DNA from: an uncultured Erysipelotrichaceae bacterium
GTDB taxonomy: Bacteria; Bacillota_I; Bacilli_A; Erysipelotrichales; Erysipelotrichaceae
Direction: 5' to 3'
Length of the DNA stretch: 5,714 bases
Assembly (NCBI GenBank): GCA_902766675.1
Contig: CACXEN010000019.1
Coordinates: forward strand, 1-5,714
Shown here: positions 1 through 5,714 of the stretch, piece after piece
How the letters are laid out: each line of letters starts with the position of its first letter
Numbering within the stretch: position 1 is the first letter of the stretch
Made by a program: the position numbers and the translations under genes
Notes under the pieces: generated by a model
Database searches by the model: none
Seen by the model: the letters and a program-made list of their open reading frames with translations, nothing else
Told to the model about the DNA's origin: nothing

Positions 1-96
1 ATGCCAATTACAGCAATGCTAGGATTCTTATATATCACTACAGATTGGCATAAGAATTTATTCCAAGGAGATAAAGGAAATGCAACAGAAAGTTAA
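1..96 (+). CDS. C-terminal end of an upstream gene, probably DUF2232/YybS-like membrane protein (partial)
   Basis: Frame 1 is open from the first base of the window to a TAA at 94-96, giving 31 residues; the other two forward frames hit stops within the first 51 bases. The ATG at position 1 is probably an internal methionine, since the gene is cut by the window edge. The visible tail begins with a hydrophobic stretch (ITAMLGFLYITT) and ends in a short polar tail (DWHKNLFQGDKGNATES), which fits the last membrane helix and cytoplasmic end of a multi-pass membrane protein. In Bacillus and many other Bacillota the gene directly upstream of gdpP encodes the DUF2232 membrane protein YybS, so that identity is inferred from position rather than from a motif. 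It overlaps the gdpP start by 17 nt, and its last codons contain the gdpP ribosome binding site. Confidence 0.6.
   Translation: MPITAMLGFLYITTDWHKNLFQGDKGNATES
65..70 (+). promoter_or_regulatory. Ribosome binding site of gdpP
   Basis: AAGGAG lies 9 nt before the ATG at 80 and fixes that start. It sits inside the coding sequence of the preceding partial gene, so ribosomes finishing that gene pass over it, which favours coupled translation. Confidence 0.8.
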
Positions 97-2047
97 TGGA
101 ATTAAAAGAATTGTTATTATTGCAATTGTAATCCAATTGATTGCACTACTTTTCCTATGGCTTGGTTTAAAAAAGGATGTATTAGTGCCACTGATTATGT
201 TGGTAATAGAAGGTGCAATTGCTTTCTATATTATAGAAACATATGGAAATGCATTAGAAGACCAATCAATCGGTGTAAAAAAGATATTAGGGTCAACTGC
301 TGAAGAGGCATATCTTACAGGTGGTGTTGGTTTGGTAATGTATGATGACGATTATGTAATTACATGGATGTCAGACTTATTTGCACAAAGAAATATCAAT
401 CGTATCGGTCATCGTATTTTGACATGGCTTCCAGAAGCAGATGATTTAATTGCAGGAAGAGCAGATACAACAATTGTGCCACTTGATGATAAAATCTATG
501 AAATCTCTAGAAAAAGTGATGCGCCAGTTATCATCTTTAGAGATATTACAGATGAGAAATATTACCAAGGAAAATATGAACAAGAACAATTGGTACTGGG
601 TCTAGCTAGTTTTGATAACTATGAAGAAAGTACACAATATGCGGATGAAGCAGATGTATCTAGTATCAATACTGCAGTACGTACACCAGTCAATGAATAT
701 TGTTTAAAACATGGTATTGTAGGACGTCGTTTGAATCATTCAAGATACTTGTTGGTATTAAATGAGAGAATATTCCAAGAATTAGTAGAAGATCGTTTCT
801 CGGTATTAAATACTGTACGAAAAGCTGCACAAAATATGGATGTATCAATTACATTATCTATGGCATTCGCAAGAGGATCTTCCGATATTCTTGAATTAGA
901 TGAAATGGCTTCTAACCTAATGGATTTAGCCACAACACGTGGTGGAGACCAAGTGGCAGTACAAAGTGTTGGCGAAGAAGTGAAATACTTTGGTGGTTCT
1001 AGAGAAGCTACAGAAAAAAGAAGTCGTGTACGTGTACGCGTTATTTCGCATGCAATGCGTGATTTAGTGATGAATGCAAGTAATGTCATTATATGTGGTC
1101 ATAAAAATGCGGACTTCGACTGTATTGGATCAGCAATTTGTTTATCACAAATGGTAAAAGCATTACATAAACCAGTTTCTATTATTGCGAAAACTGGAGG
1201 GATTGAAGAAAAAATAGCTGCTGTATTAAAAGAAAAAGAAGCAGAGTTAGAGGAAGAAGTAAATTTCATTACAGAAAGTGAAGCACTGAATCAACTACAA
1301 GATAATACATTGGTTATTGTGACAGATCATCACAATATCACCCAATCCAATGGTGCTAAAGTATTAGCAGAAGCAAATAAAATAATGGTAATTGATCATC
1401 ATAGAAGAAGTACAGATATGGGCTTTAAACCAGTACTTGTTTATATTGAAGCTGGTGCATCATCTACTTGTGAATTAGTAACAGAAATGATGCCATACGT
1501 AGCAAGAAAAACAGACTTGAGTGAAATTGATGCAACAATTATGTTGACGGGTATGATTATTGATACACAGAATTGGCGTGTAAGAACTGGTGCTAGAACA
1601 TATGAAGCAGCTAGTGCATTAAGAAAGATTGGTGCAGATCCACAAGCTGCGAATAACTATTTAAAAGATACATTTGAAGAATTTGCATTAAAAAACCGTG
1701 TTCTATCAACAAGTGAAAGATATGATCATGGCATAGTCATAGCACCGGTAGAAGATAAAGAATTAACGCGTTCATTGCTAAGTCAAATGGCAGATAGCTT
1801 ATTGAGCATTCAAGGTGTTAATGCGGCATTTGTGATTGCGAATTCAGAAGATCAAACATGTATCTCTGCACGAAGCAATGGTAAAATAAACGTACAAGTT
1901 TTAATGGAATCCATGGGTGGTGGAGGCCATTTAACAAGTGCAGCAACACAAAGAGATAAGATGGATATTTCTGCATTAAAGCAAGAACTTATCGTAGCGA
2001 TTAATAAATATTTTGAGGAGGAGCAACCAGATGAAAGTGATTCTTAA
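80..2047 (+). CDS. gdpP: Cyclic-di-AMP phosphodiesterase GdpP (YybT family)
   Basis: Membrane-bound enzyme that hydrolyses the second messenger c-di-AMP to pApA; in Bacillota its level affects potassium and osmotic balance, cell-wall stress and beta-lactam tolerance (family knowledge). The 655 residues match the usual length of about 655-660. Domains in order: two membrane helices (about 10-30 and 34-52); a PAS-like domain (about 75-160), which binds heme in B. subtilis YybT; a degenerate GGDEF domain (about 170-300), with SRYL at 221-224 where GGDEF would be and the family-typical RGGDQVAV at 287-294; a DHH domain (about 335-500); and DHHA1 (about 550-645) with GGGGH at 613-617. Likely metal ligands are H341, D345 and D347 (GHKNADFD), D416, the DHH at 439-441, and D495 (GMIIDT). 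The DHH motifs differ slightly from the common form (see findings). The start at 80 has a good ribosome binding site and gives the expected N-terminal helices. The 3' end overlaps rplI by 17 nt. Confidence 0.96.
   Translation: MQQKVNGIKRIVIIAIVIQLIALLFLWLGLKKDVLVPLIMLVIEGAIAFYIIETYGNALEDQSIGVKKILGSTAEEAYLTGGVGLVMYDDDYVITWMSDLFAQRNINRIGHRILTWLPEADDLIAGRADTTIVPLDDKIYEISRKSDAPVIIFRDITDEKYYQGKYEQEQLVLGLASFDNYEESTQYADEADVSSINTAVRTPVNEYCLKHGIVGRRLNHSRYLLVLNERIFQELVEDRFSVLNTVRKAAQNMDVSITLSMAFARGSSDILELDEMASNLMDLATTRGGDQVAVQSVGEEVKYFGGSREATEKRSRVRVRVISHAMRDLVMNASNVIICGHKNADFDCIGSAICLSQMVKALHKPVSIIAKTGGIEEKIAAVLKEKEAELEEEVNFITESEALNQLQDNTLVIVTDHHNITQSNGAKVLAEANKIMVIDHHRRSTDMGFKPVLVYIEAGASSTCELVTEMMPYVARKTDLSEIDATIMLTGMIIDTQNWRVRTGARTYEAASALRKIGADPQAANNYLKDTFEEFALKNRVLSTSERYDHGIVIAPVEDKELTRSLLSQMADSLLSIQGVNAAFVIANSEDQTCISARSNGKINVQVLMESMGGGGHLTSAATQRDKMDISALKQELIVAINKYFEEEQPDESDS
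2016..2021 (+). promoter_or_regulatory. Ribosome binding site of rplI
   Basis: A perfect AGGAGG within GAGGAGGAG (2015-2023) lies 9 nt before the ATG at 2031. It is embedded in the last codons of gdpP. It decides the rplI start: the in-frame TTG at 2013 lies upstream of the site and would translate through it. Confidence 0.9.
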
Positions 2048-2480
2048 ACAAGATGTAAAAAAAGTTGGTAAACGTGGTGAAGTCGTTGAGGTTTCAGACG
2101 GTTATGCAAGAAACTTTCTGATTGCTCGTGGTTTAGCTGTAGCACAAACAAAAGCAAGTTTAGAAATCTTAAAAGACCAAAAAGAACAAGAAGCTAAAGA
2201 TGAAGCACAAAGAGAACAAGAAGCGAAAGAACTAGCAGAAAAGCTAGATAATATGACAGTGACGTTCCATGTAAAATCTGGAAAAGAGGGACGTGTATTT
2301 GGATCTGTTTCAACAAAACAAATCGTAGAAGAATTAAACAAACAAGGTATTCATATAGATAAAAGAAAAATATTGGATAATAGTCCAATTCAAAGTTTAG
2401 GAACTACAAATGTAAAAGTAGAATTACATAAAAATGTAATTGGTACAGTACATGTAAAAGTAGTAGGAAGTGAGGGCTAA
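2031..2480 (+). CDS. rplI: 50S ribosomal protein L9
   Basis: Structural protein of the large ribosomal subunit that binds 23S rRNA near the base of the L1 stalk and affects reading-frame fidelity (family knowledge). The product is 149 residues, the standard bacterial length. The N-terminal domain (about 1-50) carries the L9 signature: G13, G16, V21, G24, Y25, N28, F29, L30, G34 and A36 are all at the expected spacing. A long charged helix (about 41-75), rich in K, E and Q, links to the C-terminal domain (about 77-149), which includes GKEGRVFGSVS at 84-94. The ATG at 2031 is chosen over an in-frame TTG at 2013 because AGGAGG lies 9 nt upstream and L9 proteins typically begin MKVIL. It starts inside the 3' end of gdpP and ends 1 nt before dnaB. 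The gdpP-rplI-dnaB order is common in Bacillota. Confidence 0.98.
   Translation: MKVILKQDVKKVGKRGEVVEVSDGYARNFLIARGLAVAQTKASLEILKDQKEQEAKDEAQREQEAKELAEKLDNMTVTFHVKSGKEGRVFGSVSTKQIVEELNKQGIHIDKRKILDNSPIQSLGTTNVKVELHKNVIGTVHVKVVGSEG
2465..2476 (+). promoter_or_regulatory. Weak ribosome binding region of dnaB
   Basis: The purine-rich AGGAAGTGAGGG at the end of rplI is the only candidate. Its nearest core, GAGGG at 2472-2476, is just 5 nt before the ATG at 2482, and the better AGGAAG match is 11 nt away. The site is weaker than the others in this window. With the rplI stop 1 nt before the dnaB ATG, dnaB translation probably relies on ribosomes terminating on rplI. Confidence 0.5.
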
Positions 2481-2481
2481 T

Positions 2482-3828
2482 ATGTCTAGGCAATTGCCAT
2501 CAGCACCAGAAGCGGAAGCTTGTGTATTAGGAACAATTCTTTTATATCCAAATGCGGCAAGAACTGCAATTGATGCAGGTTTGGTTGCAGAAGATTTTTT
2601 TGTTGAAGCAAATCAAAATATATATAAGGCAATTAATGCTTTATATAATCGTGGTAAAAATACAATGCCAGCTGATGTAGCAACACAGTTAAAGGATATG
2701 AAGCTTCTAGATCGCAGTGGCGGTTTTAATTATTTAACAGAGCTACAAAAAGCTGCAGTAGCAGAAAAGAGTTTAATTAACTATGCAAATACTGTGCATG
2801 ATAAATCAATTGTCAGAAAGATGATAGCTGCTGCACAAGAAGTTGTAGAAGGCGGTTTGCAAGGTCAAGATGATGCAAATAACTATTTAGACTTTGCGGA
2901 AAAACATATTCTAGATATTTCTAGAGAAAGAAGAACAAGTGAATTTAAACCATCCTCTACAATTATGTCTTCTGTTTTAGAAAACATTCGTTCCATGAGT
3001 GATAACAAGTCTGATATCACAGGCTTAAAAACAGGATTCACTGATTTAGACCATGTACTACACGGCCTGCAAAGAGGAGACTTTATTGTCTTAGCTGCTA
3101 GACCATCTATGGGAAAAACAGCAGTGGCATTAAACCTTGCCCAAAAAGTTGCGGCATATCAACCAGATGGAGCAGTAGCAATATTCTCTTTGGAAATGAG
3201 TGCTGAACAATTAGGTATGCGTTTCTTAAGTGCAGCTAGTCATATTGCAGGTGATAAATTAAGAACTGGTCGACTTTCAGAAAATGATTGGCAACAAGTC
3301 AATGAAGCAGCATCTGTTTTACGTTCTGCAAAGATTTATGTAGATGATGCATCGATGAATAAAATGTCAGATTTATTTTCAAAATGTCGTCGATTAAAAT
3401 CAGAAGTTGGTTTAAATCTTGTTGTTGTGGACTATATTCAGATGTTTACAAGTGGATCAAGTGAAAATAGGCAACAAGAAGTTGCGGAATATTCAAGAAG
3501 CTTAAAGGCTTTAGCTAGAGAATTAAAAGTTCCAGTGCTTGCATTATCACAGTTATCTCGTAATGTAGAACAAAGAGAAAATAAGCATCCAATGCTTTCA
3601 GATTTACGTGAATCTGGAGCGATCGAGCAAGATGCTGACGTCGTTATGATGTTATATCGTGAAGCATATTATGATGATGAATTACGTGAACAAGCGCAAG
3701 AAGCTGGTACTGAAAAATTAGAAATCAATATTGCAAAACACAGAAATGGTGCAACAAAGAAAGTGTATGTAGCTTTTGAAGGCTCTACCAATGCGCTATA
3801 TAACATTGCACCACAATCAAACAATTAG
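2482..3828 (+). CDS. dnaB: Replicative DNA helicase DnaB (called DnaC in Bacillus)
   Basis: Hexameric ATP-driven helicase that unwinds DNA at the replication fork and recruits primase; cytoplasmic. The product is 448 residues, close to the family norm of about 450. The N-terminal DnaB domain (about 4-105) opens with the typical LPSAPEAEACVLG. A linker helix leads to the RecA-like domain (about 178-445): GLKTGFTDLD at 181-190; Walker A RPSMGKTA at 207-214 with K212 and T213; SLEMS at 236-240 with the catalytic E238; Walker B VVVDYIQM at 314-321 with D317; sensor Q357 in ALSQLSR; the LRESGAIEQDAD segment at 375-386; and the arginine-finger region KHRNG at 418-422. No inserted intein is present. 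The ATG at 2482 is preferred over an in-frame GTG at 2470, which has no suitably spaced binding site and adds only four residues. It follows rplI by 1 nt and precedes the M23 gene by 11 nt. Confidence 0.98.
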   Translation: MSRQLPSAPEAEACVLGTILLYPNAARTAIDAGLVAEDFFVEANQNIYKAINALYNRGKNTMPADVATQLKDMKLLDRSGGFNYLTELQKAAVAEKSLINYANTVHDKSIVRKMIAAAQEVVEGGLQGQDDANNYLDFAEKHILDISRERRTSEFKPSSTIMSSVLENIRSMSDNKSDITGLKTGFTDLDHVLHGLQRGDFIVLAARPSMGKTAVALNLAQKVAAYQPDGAVAIFSLEMSAEQLGMRFLSAASHIAGDKLRTGRLSENDWQQVNEAASVLRSAKIYVDDASMNKMSDLFSKCRRLKSEVGLNLVVVDYIQMFTSGSSENRQQEVAEYSRSLKALARELKVPVLALSQLSRNVEQRENKHPMLSDLRESGAIEQDADVVMMLYREAYYDDELREQAQEAGTEKLEINIAKHRNGATKKVYVAFEGSTNALYNIAPQSNN

Positions 3829-3832
3829 GAGG
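3827..3832 (+). promoter_or_regulatory. Ribosome binding site of the M23 peptidase gene
   Basis: AGGAGG shares two bases with the dnaB TAG stop (3826-3828) and lies 7 nt before the ATG at 3840. This is a strong site, so the peptidase gene can probably be translated efficiently without full coupling to dnaB. Confidence 0.85.
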
Positions 3833-3839
3833 ATTAGGA

Positions 3840-5360
3840 ATGAAAAAGCTGCTAACAATTACAATATGTTTACTGGCAGCTGTTTTCATAGTTTTTGGTA
3901 TTCCTTATATCGATGGAACATTATTACAAGATAATAAAATAGAAAGTGATGAAGTAGGAGTATTCCATCAAAAGATTGTTGAGAGAAATGAAACTCCTGT
4001 AACGAACTATTTCTTATATAACCAAGGAGAAGTATTAGCTGTTGTAAATGATAAAGCAAAACTGGATCGATTCTTAAATGATATTTATAAAAATGAATTC
4101 CAAGAAGACTATCCAGATTCAGATGTGAATTTAGCAGTTGATGTAGTAATCAGTGAAGAAAACAGTAATTTCATTTATGAAGATAAAGATGATGAAATAC
4201 TAGATTATATAAAAGAAAATCAATTGTATTCTTTACAAGCAACTGCAGTAACATTTGCGGATGAAAATGATGTATACGCAAAAATATATGTCGCAAATAA
4301 AGAAATATATGAAAATGCGATGAATACATTTATTTCATATTTCATTGATGAAAAAGATTTAACTTCTGTTTTAAATGGAGATGAACCACCAACATTAACT
4401 ACCTATGGCTCACAAGATGTTGCGATAAGTATTCCACAAAAGATTACATTATATAAAGACTATATTTCCGAAAATGAAATCTATAAAACAGAAGAAGAAG
4501 TTCTTGAGTTTTTGAAATATGGCACAAATAAAGAAAGAGAATATTATACAGTAAAGCAATATGATACAGTTGCTGGTATTGGTTCTAAAAATCATGGATT
4601 AAGTGCACAACAAGTAATGAATATTAATCGCGATAAAATATCTAATGTGAATCAAGCATTAAATGAAGGTGATAAATTATGCGTTACTTATTTCACTTCG
4701 CCAATCGATATCATTGTGACATCAGAAGCTTTGCGTAATGAACCAATTTATTATGCAACAAATTATGTGGAAGATAACGATTTATTAATAGACACAAGAG
4801 AAGTATCACAAGGTGGAAAAAATGGATCTAGAAATGTTTTATATACAGAGATGTGGATTAATGGTGTCTTGATGAGTGGTACAGAAGAAAACAGTGTTGT
4901 TTTAGAAGATGCTACACCAGAAATTATAAAAGTTGGTGTAATGGAAAAGCCAGATATTGGAACAGGAGACTATCGTGTGCCAGTTAATAATGCGGCAATT
5001 TCATGTCCATGGGGCTGTTACTACAATCACCAAGGAACAGACTTTATCAATCAATATGATCCTTATGGAGAAGTATATGCGGCTGATAATGGCGTGGTTG
5101 AAGAGAATGCGTACCAAGCAATCAATGGAAACTATATGATTATTAATCATAATAATGGATATAAATCTTATTATGGACATATGGCAGTCTTATCTGATTT
5201 ACCAGTTGGAACAGTTGTACAAAAAGGTGATGTAATTGGACAAATTGGTATGACAGGTTTAGCAACTGGACCACACGTACATTTCCACATTATTGATGAA
5301 GATGGAACTTGGTTGAATGCCTGTGAAGGTTTTATAGATTGTAGGAGTTACTTACAATGA
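3840..5360 (+). CDS. Exported M23 metallopeptidase with LysM-like and G5-like domains
   Basis: Predicted zinc peptidase acting on peptidoglycan cross-bridges or stem peptides outside the membrane; the actual substrate is unknown. It has 506 residues. Residues 1-22 form a signal or anchor helix (KK at 2-3, then a hydrophobic run) with no clear AxA cleavage site, so it may remain membrane-tethered. Residues about 28-230 are an acidic region I cannot assign to a family. Residues about 236-284 (YTVKQYDTV to EGDKLCV) resemble LysM. Residues about 286-366 resemble a G5 domain (VSQGGKNGS, then INGV). The C-terminal M23 domain (about 376-506) has HQGTD at 397-401, YGHM at 444-447 and GPHVHFHI at 477-484. 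By analogy with LytM, H397, D401 and H481 bind zinc while H446 and H479 are catalytic; the set is complete, so activity is expected. C389, C393, C495 and C501 flank the catalytic domain. The gene sits between dnaB and walJ and overlaps walJ by 4 nt. Confidence 0.9.
   Translation: MKKLLTITICLLAAVFIVFGIPYIDGTLLQDNKIESDEVGVFHQKIVERNETPVTNYFLYNQGEVLAVVNDKAKLDRFLNDIYKNEFQEDYPDSDVNLAVDVVISEENSNFIYEDKDDEILDYIKENQLYSLQATAVTFADENDVYAKIYVANKEIYENAMNTFISYFIDEKDLTSVLNGDEPPTLTTYGSQDVAISIPQKITLYKDYISENEIYKTEEEVLEFLKYGTNKEREYYTVKQYDTVAGIGSKNHGLSAQQVMNINRDKISNVNQALNEGDKLCVTYFTSPIDIIVTSEALRNEPIYYATNYVEDNDLLIDTREVSQGGKNGSRNVLYTEMWINGVLMSGTEENSVVLEDATPEIIKVGVMEKPDIGTGDYRVPVNNAAISCPWGCYYNHQGTDFINQYDPYGEVYAADNGVVEENAYQAINGNYMIINHNNGYKSYYGHMAVLSDLPVGTVVQKGDVIGQIGMTGLATGPHVHFHIIDEDGTWLNACEGFIDCRSYLQ
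5343..5347 (+). promoter_or_regulatory. Ribosome binding site of the walJ-like gene
   Basis: AGGAG lies 9 nt before the ATG at 5357, inside the last codons of the M23 gene. Together with the ATGA stop/start overlap it supports the chosen start and suggests coupled translation of the two genes. Confidence 0.8.
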
Positions 5361-5714
5361 ATTTTGCAGTTCTAGCATCAGGTTCAAAAGGAAATTGTAC
5401 AATCATACAAGCAGGTGATACTACAATCATGTTAGATTGTGGTACAACAAAGAAATACCTTTTTCAAAGATTGGAAGAATTAGAAATAAAAAAAGAGAAT
5501 ATCGATGCGCTTGTGATTACACATGATCATAGTGATCATATATCACAACTGAAACAATTCTTGGATTTAACGATATATGCGCCAATTGAAGTAGATGCAA
5601 TTCATTATAATGAAGTAAAAGCATATAGCCCATTTCGAATCAAAGATATTGAAGTTATGCCACTAGCATTAAGTCATGATGCATATAATACAATGGGCTA
5701 TGTATTCACATATC
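5357..5714 (+). CDS. walJ: Metallo-beta-lactamase-fold hydrolase, WalJ/YycJ family (3' truncated by window)
   Basis: The first 119 codons are visible and the frame is still open at the window edge; full-length family members have roughly 260 residues. The N-terminus FAVLASGSKGNCT (3-15) is the typical family opening, followed by LDCG at 26-29. The metal-binding HxHxDH motif is intact (H56, H58, D60, H61 in THDHSDH). LSHDAYNTMGY at 105-115, with H107, matches the conserved HDA...GY element of this family. WalJ/YycJ proteins are cytoplasmic and are probably nucleases; in Bacillus and Staphylococcus the gene ends the walRKHIJ operon, and its loss disturbs the coordination of cell division with replication. 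The family assignment is firm; a function identical to B. subtilis WalJ is inferred. The start overlaps the M23 stop as ATGA (5357-5360). Confidence 0.93.
   Translation, partial: MNFAVLASGSKGNCTIIQAGDTTIMLDCGTTKKYLFQRLEELEIKKENIDALVITHDHSDHISQLKQFLDLTIYAPIEVDAIHYNEVKAYSPFRIKDIEVMPLALSHDAYNTMGYVFTY

Noticed and set aside
419..450. Possible internal promoter in gdpP (TTGACA at 419-424)
   Set aside because: The nearest -10-like element, TTTAAT at 445-450, is 20 nt away; with a 17-nt spacer the sequence is TGATTT, a poor match. A chance -35 match in A/T-rich coding DNA is more likely.
736..1089. Minus-strand open frame of 117 codons inside gdpP
   Set aside because: It lies wholly antisense to the GGDEF-DHH region of a well-supported gene, shows no recognisable motif, and is explained by the A/T-rich codon pattern of the sense strand.
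2013..2030. Upstream TTG start for rplI
   Set aside because: It would place the AGGAGG inside the coding region and add six residues absent from typical L9 proteins.
2102..2388. Two overlapping minus-strand open frames (79 and 64 codons) inside rplI
   Set aside because: Both are antisense to the conserved L9 gene; their Ser/Cys/Phe/Leu-rich products are what the reverse complement of Lys/Glu/Ala-rich codons produces.
2470..2481. Upstream GTG start for dnaB
   Set aside because: AGGAAG directly abuts it with no spacing and it adds only four residues; the ATG at 2482 gives the typical N-terminus.
3840..3911. Lipoprotein signal at C10 of the M23 protein
   Set aside because: The cysteine falls in the middle of the hydrophobic segment (LTITICLLAAV) and lacks a lipobox with a preceding hydrophobic core, so lipidation is not supported.
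4957..5139. Plus-strand 60-codon open frame inside the M23 domain
   Set aside because: It is out of frame within the catalytic domain, which has intact zinc motifs, and its product has no recognisable features.

Overview
This window looks like core chromosomal DNA from a low-G+C Gram-positive bacterium (Bacillota). The evidence is the gene order (DUF2232/YybS-like tail, gdpP, rplI, dnaB), A/T-rich coding sequence with A/T-ending codons, and strong AGGAGG-type ribosome binding sites. TGA ends one gene and TGG encodes Trp, so the standard bacterial code applies and a mollicute code does not. The M23 peptidase between dnaB and walJ, with its particular N-terminal region, reminds me of Erysipelotrichia. 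That placement is an inference from memory, not from a search.

Layout, all on the + strand: (1) 1-96, the last 31 codons of an upstream gene, probably a DUF2232/YybS-like membrane protein; (2) 80-2047, gdpP, a membrane-bound cyclic-di-AMP phosphodiesterase; (3) 2031-2480, rplI, ribosomal protein L9; (4) 2482-3828, dnaB, the replicative helicase; (5) 3840-5360, an exported or membrane-anchored M23 metallopeptidase with LysM-like and G5-like domains; (6) 5357 to the window end, the first 119 codons of a metallo-beta-lactamase-fold protein of the WalJ/YycJ family.

The genes are packed with junctions of -17, -17, +1, +11 and -4 nt. No gap is big enough for a terminator or an ordinary promoter, so the window reads as one stretch of an operon with likely translational coupling. 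No RNA genes, mobile elements, CRISPR arrays or long repeats were seen, and no stretch above 300 bases lacks a gene.

The genes join second-messenger control (c-di-AMP turnover, linked in Bacillota to osmotic and cell-wall homeostasis), translation (L9), replication (DnaB) and envelope maintenance (M23 hydrolase, WalJ). Most of this is conserved housekeeping content. The least ordinary part is the M23 protein: a large N-terminal region I cannot assign, four cysteines in its catalytic domain, and a position in front of walJ where Bacillus and Staphylococcus carry walRKHI. I do not see a wholly new system here.
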